64,000 nt of DNA, from positions 496,001 through 560,000 of the forward strand of contig NZ_JAKRWF010000004.1 in the NCBI RefSeq assembly GCF_022352215.1. Direction: 5' to 3'. Position 1 is the stretch's first letter. Each line of letters starts with the position of its first letter. Below, piece by piece: positions 50,025-58,463 of this stretch. The position numbers and the translations under genes are program-made. The notes beneath the pieces are model-generated. The model was given only the letters and a program-made list of their open reading frames with translations. It was not told where the DNA came from and did no database searches. Source of the stretch: Flavihumibacter cheonanensis. Its GTDB lineage: Bacteria; Bacteroidota; Bacteroidia; Chitinophagales; Chitinophagaceae.

Positions 50025-51350
50025 ATGGGAAGCTATAAAGAAAAACTGAAAGAAAAGGGAGACACGGCAGCAGCTGAGGTCAAATCCTTGCTGAAAGAAC
50101 ACGGAAATAAAGTAATCGGAGAAGTAAGCTTATCACAGGTTTACCAGGGTATGCGGGGTATAACCGGACTCGTAACTGAGACCTCTTTACTCGATTCACA
50201 GGAAGGTATTCGTTTCAGAGGATATTCCATTCCTGAGTTGCAGGCCAAACTGCCCAAAGCAAAAGGTGGTAGTGAGCCCCTGCCGGAAGGACTGTTCTAC
50301 CTGATGCTCTTTAATGAATTGCCATCTGATGAGGATGTAAATGAGATGACCGCCAAATGGCAGCGCCGGTCGCATGTTCCTACCCATGTATTTAATACGA
50401 TTGATGCACTTCCGCTTAGCACTCACCCCATGACCATGTTTGTGGTGGGCGTGATGGCCCTTCAAACAGAAAGTAACTTCGCCAAGGAATATGCGAAGGG
50501 CATGAACAAAAAAGATTACTGGGAACATACGTTTGACGATGCGATGGATCTGGTTGCCAGGTTGCCCCGCATTGCTGCGTATGTGTATCGCCGTAAGTAT
50601 AAGAACAATGATCATATTCAGCCGAATGGCCTGCTCGACTGGTCGGGTAATTTCGCCCATATGCTGGGTTATGAAGATGAGGGCTTTAAAGAATTGATGC
50701 GCCTTTACATGACCATCCATGCCGATCATGAAGGCGGTAACGTATCTGCTCATACCACGCACCTGGTAGGATCTGCCCTGAGTGATCCTTACCTGAGTTT
50801 TGCAGCAGGTATGAATGGATTGGCAGGACCCTTACACGGACTGGCAAACCAGGAAGTGATCAAGTGGATCTTTGAGATGCAGGAGTCCCTGGGCACAGAC
50901 AACCCAACAAAAGAGCAGATTGCACAATATGTACAGGATACCCTTTCCTCCGGCAAAGTAGTTCCTGGTTATGGTCATGCTGTGTTGCGTAAAACAGATC
51001 CGCGTTTTGAAGCCCAGATGGAATTTGGTAAAAAACACATGCCGGATGATCCCCTGTGCCAGACAGTTTGGAATATTTACGAAACAGTACCTCCCATTCT
51101 GCAATCCCTGGGTAAGGTGAAAAACCCCTGGCCCAATGTGGATGCACATTCCGGAGCCCTGCTGGTGCACTATGGACTGAAAGAATATGAATTCTACACC
51201 GTGATGTTTGGCGTAAGCCGGGCATTGGGAGTGATGGCCAGCCTGATCTGGGATCGCCTGTTAAGTTTCCCGCTGGAGCGTCCGAAGTCGATTACCACGG
51301 AACTGGTGAAGAGATGGCTGAAGGGAGAGGACCAGGTTTGGGGGGATTAG
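50025..51350 (+). CDS. gltA: Citrate synthase, eukaryote-like type
   Basis: 441 aa from ATG at 50025; a TTG 6 codons earlier is in frame but unlikely. Entry enzyme of the TCA cycle. Active-site residues: His in LAGPLHGLANQEV, His in GYGHAVLRKTDPR and Asp in NVDAHSGALLVHYG. The HADHEGGNVSAHTTHLVGSALSDPY block resembles mitochondrial-type citrate synthases, with a 30-residue N-terminal extension of charged helices (YKEKLKEKGDTAAAEVKSLL). Followed by the second ATTAGGAATT repeat. Confidence 0.95.
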   Translation: MGSYKEKLKEKGDTAAAEVKSLLKEHGNKVIGEVSLSQVYQGMRGITGLVTETSLLDSQEGIRFRGYSIPELQAKLPKAKGGSEPLPEGLFYLMLFNELPSDEDVNEMTAKWQRRSHVPTHVFNTIDALPLSTHPMTMFVVGVMALQTESNFAKEYAKGMNKKDYWEHTFDDAMDLVARLPRIAAYVYRRKYKNNDHIQPNGLLDWSGNFAHMLGYEDEGFKELMRLYMTIHADHEGGNVSAHTTHLVGSALSDPYLSFAAGMNGLAGPLHGLANQEVIKWIFEMQESLGTDNPTKEQIAQYVQDTLSSGKVVPGYGHAVLRKTDPRFEAQMEFGKKHMPDDPLCQTVWNIYETVPPILQSLGKVKNPWPNVDAHSGALLVHYGLKEYEFYTVMFGVSRALGVMASLIWDRLLSFPLERPKSITTELVKRWLKGEDQVWGD

Positions 51351-51351
51351 A

Positions 51352-51430
51352 CAATTAAGAATTAAGAATTAGGAATTATGAATTGGGGATCTGTACACTA
51401 ATTCATAATTCCTAATTCTCAATTCCTAAC
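51352..51430. repeat. Dispersed ATTAGGAATTATGAATT repeat, copy 2 (imperfect hairpin)
   Basis: Begins 2 bp after the citrate synthase stop. Arms ATTAGGAATTATGAATT and AATTCATAATTCCTAAT pair around a loop beginning GGGG, extended outward with mismatches. Same sequence family and same GGGG-start loop as 31570-31665. Confidence 0.93.
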
Positions 51431-51437
51431 TATTTGT

Positions 51438-51464
51438 AAAATCCGGAGTAATCCGGATTTTTTG
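51438..51464 (+). terminator. Terminator of citrate synthase
   Basis: Stem AAATCCGG / CCGGATTT with a 6-nt loop and T-run, directly after the ATTAGGAATT hairpin. Confidence 0.88.
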
Positions 51465-51496
51465 TTTGGTAGATTGATGTTGTAACATTAATTTTG
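51465..51496 (+). promoter_or_regulatory. Bacteroidota-type promoter of the YceI gene
   Basis: TTTG at 51465-51468, 20-bp spacer, TAATTTTG at 51489-51496: full match to the TTTG-N19-21-TAnnTTTG pattern. The leader to the ATG at 51543 is about 40 nt, A/T-rich and without a Shine-Dalgarno box. Confidence 0.7.
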
Positions 51497-51542
51497 TAAT
51501 CTAATTAATTCTTATTCGTAAACAACTAAACAAATTAATAGC

Positions 51543-52070
51543 ATGGCAACCTGGAAAATTGACGCGAGTCACTCTGAGATCACCTTTAAGGTGAAACACC
51601 TGGTAATTTCCACTGTATCTGGAAAGTTTAATGAATTTGATGCTACTGTAGAAGCTGAAAAAGATGATTTCAGCGATGCGCAGGTAAGCTTTTCAGCTAA
51701 GATTGACAGTATTTCAACAGGTAATGAACAGCGTGATGGACACCTGAAATCCGCCGATTTTTTTGATGCTGCAGGTCATCCCGAACTGACTTTCAAATCT
51801 ACCTCGCTGAAACATATTTCAGGTTCAGATTATGAACTGACTGGTGATCTGACTATCCGCGGAACGACCAAACCGGTAACCCTGAAAGCTGAGTTTGGTG
51901 GTATTCAGAATGACTTTTATGGCAATACCGTAGCCGGATTTGAACTGACTGGCAAAATCAACCGCCAGGAATTCGGTCTCACCTGGAGTGCTGTAACCGA
52001 AGCAGGTGGAGTAGTAGTGTCTGATGATGTGAAACTGGCTGTAAACGTTGAGCTGATCAAGCAGAAATAA
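51543..52070 (+). CDS. YceI family protein
   Basis: 175 aa. Full YceI fold: WKIDASHSEITFKVKHLVISTVSGKF at the N-terminus, ISTGNEQRDGHLKSADFFDAAGHPELTFKS and the terminal VSDDVKLAVNVEL. YceI proteins form a lipocalin-like barrel that binds polyprenyl-type lipids. No signal peptide, so this copy is cytoplasmic. Own promoter and terminator. Confidence 0.94.
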   Translation: MATWKIDASHSEITFKVKHLVISTVSGKFNEFDATVEAEKDDFSDAQVSFSAKIDSISTGNEQRDGHLKSADFFDAAGHPELTFKSTSLKHISGSDYELTGDLTIRGTTKPVTLKAEFGGIQNDFYGNTVAGFELTGKINRQEFGLTWSAVTEAGGVVVSDDVKLAVNVELIKQK

Positions 52071-52093
52071 GGTTAAGGCTCCATTCATAGTTT

Positions 52094-52127
52094 ACCGATC
52101 CGGATATGTTTCCGGGTCGGTTTTTTA
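52094..52127 (+). terminator. Terminator of the YceI gene
   Basis: Stem ACCGATCCGG / CCGGGTCGGT (one G-T pair) with an 8-nt loop, then TTTTTT. Confidence 0.88.
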
Positions 52128-52151
52128 TTTGCTCTTGGCCTACCAGATTTT

Positions 52152-52183
52152 TTTGCTGAATGTGAGCGGGCACTCTATATTTG
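52152..52183 (+). promoter_or_regulatory. Bacteroidota-type promoter of tRNA-Ala
   Basis: TTTG at 52152-52155, 20-bp spacer, TATATTTG at 52176-52183; the tRNA starts 30 bp downstream. Confidence 0.75.
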
Positions 52184-52213
52184 CAATCCCGCAAAGGGAA
52201 GTTCTTATCACGA

Positions 52214-52290
<77 letters not shown>

Positions 52291-52320
52291 AAAAAAGCCC
52301 TGTTTATCAGGGCTTTTTTA
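52291..52320 (+). terminator. Terminator of tRNA-Ala
   Basis: Stem AAAAAGCCCTG / CAGGGCTTTTT starting right after the CCA end. Confidence 0.93.
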
Positions 52321-52440
52321 TTTCCCTTAACTCCCGTCATCCCTTCTTCCCGTTTCATTCCTTCTAATCAGCTTCCTCAATAAAAATTATCCCTGGTCGT
52401 TTAAAGGGAAACGTTAGGGAATCCATTCATTTTATAGTTT

Positions 52441-53271
52441 ATGCAATTAATAAAGCCAAGTCAGATTTCAGGTGAAATAATGACTTTAATTGAAGAAGCA
52501 GATGAAAAAATCATCATCGTAAGTCCGTATATCAAAATCAGTAAATGGCATAAACTTTTACAGCGGTTTGAAACAATTAAAAAAAGAAATATTGAAGTCG
52601 AAATCTTTGTTCGGGAAGGCGAAAAGGAAAGCATCGCGGAAGTAGTCCAAATTGGATTTGAGCCAATACTAATTCCTAATCTACATTCGAAACTTTATCT
52701 AAATGAAAAACAAGGTATTGTGTCTTCAATGAATCTCCATTACAGCTCAGATGCAAAGTCACTTGACATTGCATATAAAACGGAAAATCAAAAAGAATAC
52801 GACGATCTAATTGCTTATTATTCGAGATATATAAAAAAAAGGATTGGTCAAAGCTTTCATACTGAATCCACCCAGTTTGATTGGAGAAATCATATGAATG
52901 ATGCTTTAACTAAAGCTTTTGGTAAGAAGACTTATATTAATGAATATGAAGGGAATTTTGTGATAAATACCTCTAACAAGTATGAAGTATTTATCGCAAA
53001 TGGTAGGACCAATGATCTCAAAGTAGCAGGAATATTAAGTAGCAGGGAGTTTGATTTTACGGTTAGAAATATAGGATTATTTCAAAGCTCAAAAATGGAG
53101 ATTGAAATTGTAAAAGGCAAACAAGGTTGCTATGATATGGTTTGGGGTACAATGAGTGGGATCAAAAGTTGGAATGTTAACGATCTCCATCCTGGTGAAG
53201 CGCTGGAAATTGTTGATGCGATTGTGAAATTTATTTCCGGTATTGAGCAATTAAAGCAGATGGCATGTTAA
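52441..53271 (+). CDS. Phospholipase D-like (single HKD, variant) protein
   Basis: 276 aa. Residues 1-150 have the PLD-like fold: DEKIIIVSPYIKISKWHKLL, then the HKD region LHSKLYLNEKQGIVSSMNLHYSS, where the canonical HxKxxxxD reads HxKxxxxE, and SLDIAYKTE. One HKD means it would act as a dimer, like Nuc-type nucleases. The C-terminal 120 aa are unassigned and beta-rich. No signal peptide. The gene is visibly AT-richer than its upstream neighbours, suggesting acquisition. Nuclease or defence-related activity is inference. Confidence 0.75.
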   Translation: MQLIKPSQISGEIMTLIEEADEKIIIVSPYIKISKWHKLLQRFETIKKRNIEVEIFVREGEKESIAEVVQIGFEPILIPNLHSKLYLNEKQGIVSSMNLHYSSDAKSLDIAYKTENQKEYDDLIAYYSRYIKKRIGQSFHTESTQFDWRNHMNDALTKAFGKKTYINEYEGNFVINTSNKYEVFIANGRTNDLKVAGILSSREFDFTVRNIGLFQSSKMEIEIVKGKQGCYDMVWGTMSGIKSWNVNDLHPGEALEIVDAIVKFISGIEQLKQMAC

Positions 53272-53296
53272 TACCTTTTCTAATATTGAATTGCCT

Positions 53297-54103
53297 ATGC
53301 CAAAATTTCTGAAGTTTACTCTGATCCTGCTTCCGGCGTTAATCGCCTCATTGAGTTTGATGAGCGAGGATTTTGTAAAATTTTTATTATCCGGACACAG
53401 TGCCACAGAAAATGTGATCCTCATCAGGCATCACTATCTTTTAGTATTTGGATTAGCACTACTTCCTATACTTTGTGCTGCCTATATGAGAAGCATTAAA
53501 TCAGGCTGGTTATACTTCTTTCTCTCATGGACGATTTTTATCTTTTCGCTACAAACCTATGCGCTTGATAAAAATGCGAAAAATGCAATCCTGATTTCTG
53601 GAATCGGAATACTTCCAGTGCAAAAATGTGTGTTAACTGAATCCAATAATTGTGCTTCCGGAATTTCATTTTTCCTTGGTGATAAGGTAGTACATGCTAT
53701 TCATTCTTTGAATCGTTCAGGTTCTATAATTTACGAGGATCTTAATCATGTGGTTGTTGAGCGGTTGTCGGAATCAGATAGTATCTGCTATTATTATTCT
53801 ACTCAAACAAACAAGTTGTTAAGCGTAGAAGAGAATATTGGTGGACGGCAGGAACGTTTTTGTATGGATCACGAATACCAGGATCCTAAATTGAAAAATA
53901 GAGCGGGAGATTATATTTATAAATCTTATTTCCATATGTATCCAGGATTTAAAATGATTTATCAGGATGAAGTTGAAAATGTAATCAAAACAGGAGATTC
54001 CCGCTTTGAACTGTTTTTGGATAGTATGATGCAAACAGACTTGGGAGTAAAATTGACAGCCTTTGAAAAACAAAATGTGTTTTACTATATAAGTCAATAC
54101 TAG
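53297..54103 (+). CDS. Hypothetical membrane protein
   Basis: 268 aa from ATG at 53297 (a TTG two codons upstream is less likely). Three or four N-terminal hydrophobic segments (FTLILLPALIASLSLMS, YLLVFGLALLPILCAAYM, WLYFFLSWTIFIFSLQTYA), then a C-terminal domain of about 170 aa with paired Cys (KCVLTESNNCAS) that may be extracytoplasmic. No family recognised. AT-rich like the PLD-like gene 25 bp upstream; the pair may be an accessory unit. Confidence 0.6.
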   Translation: MPKFLKFTLILLPALIASLSLMSEDFVKFLLSGHSATENVILIRHHYLLVFGLALLPILCAAYMRSIKSGWLYFFLSWTIFIFSLQTYALDKNAKNAILISGIGILPVQKCVLTESNNCASGISFFLGDKVVHAIHSLNRSGSIIYEDLNHVVVERLSESDSICYYYSTQTNKLLSVEENIGGRQERFCMDHEYQDPKLKNRAGDYIYKSYFHMYPGFKMIYQDEVENVIKTGDSRFELFLDSMMQTDLGVKLTAFEKQNVFYYISQY

Positions 54104-54304
54104 ATCTTTTATACCCCCGCCAGTGGATATACCTCCTATTTTGCTTTATTTTAATTCGATTTTATCAAACGATTCGGTATAGGTGTAGAAAGCTATAATT
54201 TACAGGAGCCCTCTGCTGCATTGCTAAGGGTAACTCCTCCCGGGTGTTGCTGGTCCACTAACCGGGACATATTGATTGATTACTTTTTACCAAATACCAC
54301 GAAC

Positions 54305-56662
54305 ATGCATAAGCGCCTCTTGCTGTTTTTAATTGGATTAGTCCTTACAACCACTATCTCTGCACAACTGGCTTTAAAAACAAAGAACTTCTCTATGGAG
54401 ATTAGTCCCAAAGGAGAAATTCTTAAAATGGTTGATGCCGGTAGTGGTATGAACTATGTTCCCAATGGTCGACCGGGACAACTACTCCGTATTAAAAGCG
54501 CCAACAAGGAAATCAACCCGCAGCTTGTTAAGGTTCGTGGTAAACTGCTAACACTTAGCTATGGTAACGGCATTGAACTGCAGGTTACTGCCAAAGAGAC
54601 TGCCGATTATATAAAATTTGAATTGACCAAAGTTGTCGGAAAGGAAAAGATAGAAGCTATTTTCTGGGGACCTTTTAATACTACTATCAAGGATACCATC
54701 GGCGAAGTGGTAGGGGTTGTTCGTAATAAGAACTTTGCGATTGGTATGAGGTCTCTGAATGCCAAAACAATCGGTGGAAAATTGAGTAATGAAGAAGGTG
54801 TTACTTCTCCCTCTGCCTCCATTGCAGGTAGTGCGGCTAGTGCTGAGGAATTTGGTTCTGCCATGCAGGCTTTTGCAATTAATCAATCCCTGGATAGAGT
54901 TATCAAAGTTTGGCATCATCATAATAACTGTCCGGTGCCTGGCCTTAAGGAGTACAAACTGGAAGGTAGTGCTATTGCAATTTTCGGTACTTCACCAGCA
55001 AACGCGCTTACCACCATGGGTCGCATCAACAAAACAGAAGGTCTTCCCTTTCCGGTGATTGACGGAGCATGGACCAGGGCCACCAGAATTACAGGACGAC
55101 CCTATCTTATTACTGATTTTACAGAAGAGACGTTTGATGACTTACTCTCACTGACAGAACGCCTTGGTTTTTATTCCATTTACCAGGAGCATCCTTTTGA
55201 TACCTGGGGCCATTTCGATCTGAATAAACAGCAATTTCCCAACGGCCGTATGGGAATGAAAAAACTAGTGGAGAAAGCCACAAGCAAAAATATCCGGGTC
55301 GGTGTACATACCCTCACCAATTTTATCACCACCAATGATCCATTTGTTACGACTGCTCTCAATAGCGGACTGATGGCAGCCGGCACTTCCAATTTATCTG
55401 CCGATATTGATGAAACCGCCACCAGCATTGTAGTTGACGGATATGAATATTTTGCACAGGGATCTACATTGAACAGTATTCTAATTGGCAATGAGATCAT
55501 CCGGTACCAGGAAGTTTCAAAAGAAAAGCCCTATACCCTGATCAACTGCGTACGTGGAGCATTTAACACGAAACCGGCTGTTCATAAAAAAGGGGAGCAG
55601 GTTAAAAAGTTAATGGACTTTCCCTACAAAACCATGTTCCCCAATTGGGAAATGCAACAGCAGTTGATTAAGAATATGGCAGGCTTTTTCAATGAGACCG
55701 GAGTGTCTCATATGGATTTCGATGGGCATGAAGGAGCCTGTTATACCGGAAGGGGTGATTATGCAGAGAATTACTTTGCTGATGAGTTTCTGAAAAGCGT
55801 GAAACACATAGTGGTGAATGGCTCCAGTATTATCAATCATTTCTATTGGAATCACAACAGCTATATCAACTGGGGTGAACCCTGGTATGCCAGCTTCAGA
55901 GAAAGTCAATCGGAACATCGGTTCAGGTTGCAGCCTTTCTTTGAGCGTAACTATATGCCCAACATGCTGGGCTGGTTTTTGGTGAATGCTGATACACAGG
56001 TGGAGGATGTAGAATGGATGATGTCCGTGGCAGCAGGATACAATGCAGGGTACGCGTTGGTACTTCGTCACAATGCATATAAAAAGAATCCAAATCTCGA
56101 TAAGATCATCGAAACAATTGTATTGTGGGAGGAAGCCAAGAACCTGGGCATCTTTAATACTGAGCAACGAATGGCCTTGAAAAATCCAGGGAATGATTTT
56201 CAACTCCGAAAACTGGCCAATAAAGAATGGTCGCTGGCGCATTATGATAAGGTGAAATTTAATCATCCAAAAAAAGTATTGCAGCCAGGAGAACCTACGC
56301 ATACCCGTTTCGACTTCAACAACAGTGGCGAATCTCAGAAAATACAATTGCAGTTGCTGGTTGCAGGTGAAGAAGATGCGGAAGTCGCCAATATTGAATT
56401 GGAGATAGACAACTTCTTAAGAATTTCGGTTCCCGTTACTATGAAAAAGGGACAGACACTCGTGTGGGATAGCTCCAAAGAAATGAAATTATACTCGGAC
56501 AAAGGAAGTCTGATTCGCAAAATCAATATTGAAAAAGAGTTGCCGGAGATGTCTCAGGGCAAACATTCCATCCTGATCGATGCCGGTTCTATGACAGGTG
56601 GTGAACCTGTCATCAAAGGCACTGTTAAATTGAAGGGAAAGGTGGAGAAGATTCAATTGTAG
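54305..56662 (+). CDS. Exported putative glycoside hydrolase (TIM-barrel-like)
   Basis: 785 aa from ATG at 54305 (MHKRLLLFLIGLVLTTTISAQ signal peptide); the frame runs back to 54221 without a better start. N-terminal beta-rich domain (about 25-200), a middle region with barrel-type motifs (RITGRPYLITDFTEETFDDLL, IRVGVHTLTNFITTNDPF, SHMDFDGHEGACYTGRGDY, where the Asp in MDFDG is a candidate catalytic acid) and a C-terminal beta domain. The layout suggests a clan-D-like or related glycosidase, but the family is not recognised with certainty. It lies 6 bp upstream of a beta-propeller glycosidase-like gene, consistent with polysaccharide breakdown; no SusC/SusD is nearby. Confidence 0.6.
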   Translation: MHKRLLLFLIGLVLTTTISAQLALKTKNFSMEISPKGEILKMVDAGSGMNYVPNGRPGQLLRIKSANKEINPQLVKVRGKLLTLSYGNGIELQVTAKETADYIKFELTKVVGKEKIEAIFWGPFNTTIKDTIGEVVGVVRNKNFAIGMRSLNAKTIGGKLSNEEGVTSPSASIAGSAASAEEFGSAMQAFAINQSLDRVIKVWHHHNNCPVPGLKEYKLEGSAIAIFGTSPANALTTMGRINKTEGLPFPVIDGAWTRATRITGRPYLITDFTEETFDDLLSLTERLGFYSIYQEHPFDTWGHFDLNKQQFPNGRMGMKKLVEKATSKNIRVGVHTLTNFITTNDPFVTTALNSGLMAAGTSNLSADIDETATSIVVDGYEYFAQGSTLNSILIGNEIIRYQEVSKEKPYTLINCVRGAFNTKPAVHKKGEQVKKLMDFPYKTMFPNWEMQQQLIKNMAGFFNETGVSHMDFDGHEGACYTGRGDYAENYFADEFLKSVKHIVVNGSSIINHFYWNHNSYINWGEPWYASFRESQSEHRFRLQPFFERNYMPNMLGWFLVNADTQVEDVEWMMSVAAGYNAGYALVLRHNAYKKNPNLDKIIETIVLWEEAKNLGIFNTEQRMALKNPGNDFQLRKLANKEWSLAHYDKVKFNHPKKVLQPGEPTHTRFDFNNSGESQKIQLQLLVAGEEDAEVANIELEIDNFLRISVPVTMKKGQTLVWDSSKEMKLYSDKGSLIRKINIEKELPEMSQGKHSILIDAGSMTGGEPVIKGTVKLKGKVEKIQL

Positions 56663-56668
56663 TTCCAT

Positions 56669-58342
56669 ATGATATTAGCTTACCGTCGCCGTTTCTTTCA
56701 ACTCACTTGCGTATTGACTGCGCTGTTCGCAGTTAGTATTTCCTCCACTGCGCAAATCACTGAGCGCCCTCGTCCTGAAAGCTGGAAACAACTCGTAAAA
56801 GGTGCTGCCTTCAAGGATCGTTTTCTTCCTATGCCCAAGGGAAAATTAAGCAGTGCTTCCTGGGGAGGCGCAAATGTACTGCCACGTTACATCGACAATG
56901 GTATTGAAGACCGCGAGCGTTCTTATTGGGGCGGTAATATTGTGAAAGGCGCTGATGGTTCATATCATCTCTTTGTTTGCGGATGGCCGGAAAGCTCTCC
57001 CAAAGGCCATGGACAATGGCCGCGTTCTATTGTCTATCATACGGTCAGCAATAACCGCTTTGGTCCGTTTAGTATAAAAGATACCATTGGTGCGGGACAT
57101 AATCCGGAAATTTTTCAATTGACAGATGGCCGCTATGTTTTGTACTGCATCGATAAAAATTATGTAGCCAATTCATTGGATGGCCCCTGGCTGGAAGGAA
57201 AATTTGAATTTGATCCAAGGGATCGCCCCATAATTGAAGGATTGTCCAACTTAACTTTTGCCAAACGTCCCGATGGCTCTTACCTGATGATTTGCCGGGG
57301 TGGGGGAGTCTGGATCAGCCAGACAGGTTTATCGACTTATCGGCAGGTATCCAACAAGAGAACCTACCCGAATGTGGCGGGTGAATTTGAGGATCCGGTG
57401 GTGTGGAGGGATTCAGTTCAATACCATATGATCGTGAATGATTGGTTGGGCAGAATTGCTTTTTACCTGCGTTCAAAAGATGGAGTGAATTGGGTAACGG
57501 ATCCGGGAGAAGCTTATGTGCCGGGGATCGCTTTTCATGAAGATGGCAGGTTGGAAGACTGGTTTAAGTTTGAACGCATCAAGATATTGCAGGATGCGCA
57601 GGGCAGGGCGATACAGGCAAATTTTGCGGTGATTGATACTCTGAAGAAGGAAGATAAGGCCAGCGACCGGCACAGTTCAAAAAACATCTCTGTGCCGCTG
57701 AATCCGGGAGTATTAATTAGCCTGATGAATACCAGTTTGCCGGCAGCCGGAGAAACCATTCAAATCAAGGTCAGCGCTGAGAAAGGATTTAATCCGCATA
57801 AGGATATAGATCTTGGTTCATTACGATTTGGCAGTAATGAACAGGTGAATTTTGGAAAAGGAGCTAAGGTAGTAGCAAGTAAAAAACAGGGCCGCGATTT
57901 AATACTCACTTTTAGTGCAGAGGGGCATGGATTAACCAAAGAAGAGTTTGCACCTAAGCTGATCGGCAGGTACAAAAACGGAAAACTCCTGTTTGGCTAC
58001 ACCCGTGCTCCTTGGGTGGAATATGAACCGGGTATCTTGTCTGCATTGCGACCTGTATTTAGTCCGGGTACAGGTACAACAGCCATAACTGTAGTAGTAG
58101 AAAATTTTGGCCTGGCAACCTCTCAACCAGCCACCTTGAAACTTCAGGTACAAAGCACGGAAGGGTTAAATGAAATAGCGACAGGAACTATATCACCTAT
58201 CCAGTCGTACGGAAAGTTGACCGTACAACTCAGTACTGCGTTTCCTTTTGAAAAGGGCCGGGAATATGAGTTTGTACTATCACTATCGGATGCTGATCCG
58301 TCAGCCCCTCCGTTTAAATTTAAAGCAATCCCCTTGCCTTAA
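56669..58342 (+). CDS. Exported beta-propeller glycoside hydrolase-like protein (GH43/GH117-like)
   Basis: 557 aa, signal peptide (LTCVLTALFAVSISSTAQ). Residues about 70-340 show five-bladed propeller features: SYWGGNIVKGADGSYHLFVCGWPE, GHNPEIFQLTDGRYVLYCIDK, GLSNLTFAKRPDGSYLM, GEFEDPVVWRDSVQYHMIVNDW (candidate acid in the EDP motif). The C-terminal 200 aa are a beta domain resembling CARDB-type accessory modules (TAITVVVENFGLATSQPATLKLQVQ shortened). Expected to act on the same glycan as the preceding gene, 6 bp upstream. Exact family uncertain. Confidence 0.65.
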   Translation: MILAYRRRFFQLTCVLTALFAVSISSTAQITERPRPESWKQLVKGAAFKDRFLPMPKGKLSSASWGGANVLPRYIDNGIEDRERSYWGGNIVKGADGSYHLFVCGWPESSPKGHGQWPRSIVYHTVSNNRFGPFSIKDTIGAGHNPEIFQLTDGRYVLYCIDKNYVANSLDGPWLEGKFEFDPRDRPIIEGLSNLTFAKRPDGSYLMICRGGGVWISQTGLSTYRQVSNKRTYPNVAGEFEDPVVWRDSVQYHMIVNDWLGRIAFYLRSKDGVNWVTDPGEAYVPGIAFHEDGRLEDWFKFERIKILQDAQGRAIQANFAVIDTLKKEDKASDRHSSKNISVPLNPGVLISLMNTSLPAAGETIQIKVSAEKGFNPHKDIDLGSLRFGSNEQVNFGKGAKVVASKKQGRDLILTFSAEGHGLTKEEFAPKLIGRYKNGKLLFGYTRAPWVEYEPGILSALRPVFSPGTGTTAITVVVENFGLATSQPATLKLQVQSTEGLNEIATGTISPIQSYGKLTVQLSTAFPFEKGREYEFVLSLSDADPSAPPFKFKAIPLP

Positions 58343-58360
58343 AGTTTGGTGTTGAATGAG

Positions 58361-58407
58361 TCAATTTGGCTATAACTGGAAAAAAAGTTGACTTATAGCC
58401 AAATTGA
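58361..58407. repeat. Inverted repeat 1 in ATPase leader (TCAATTTGGCTATAA)
   Basis: Arms TCAATTTGGCTATAACT (58361-58377) and ACTTATAGCCAAATTGA (58391-58407): 15 perfect outer pairs around a 13-nt loop. Confidence 0.92.
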
Positions 58408-58411
58408 ACAT

Positions 58412-58458
58412 TCATTTTGGCTATAAGTGCACAAAAAACTAACTTGCAGCCAAATTGA
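58412..58458. repeat. Inverted repeat 2 in ATPase leader
   Basis: Arms TCATTTTGGCTATAAGT (58412-58428) and ACTTGCAGCCAAATTGA (58442-58458), 14 of 17 pairs, same consensus and spacing as repeat 1, shifted by 51 bp. It ends 5 bp before the ATG at 58464, overlapping the ribosome-binding region. Confidence 0.9.
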
Positions 58459-58463
58459 GGGAT

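Noticed and set aside
55610-56347. 245-aa minus-strand frame inside the glycosidase-like gene
   Set aside because: It is a shadow frame without a start context or a recognisable domain.
58455-58463. TTG start for the AAA ATPase
   Set aside because: It lies inside the inverted-repeat arm; the ATG at 58464 gives the normal family N-terminus IIGRKGEL.
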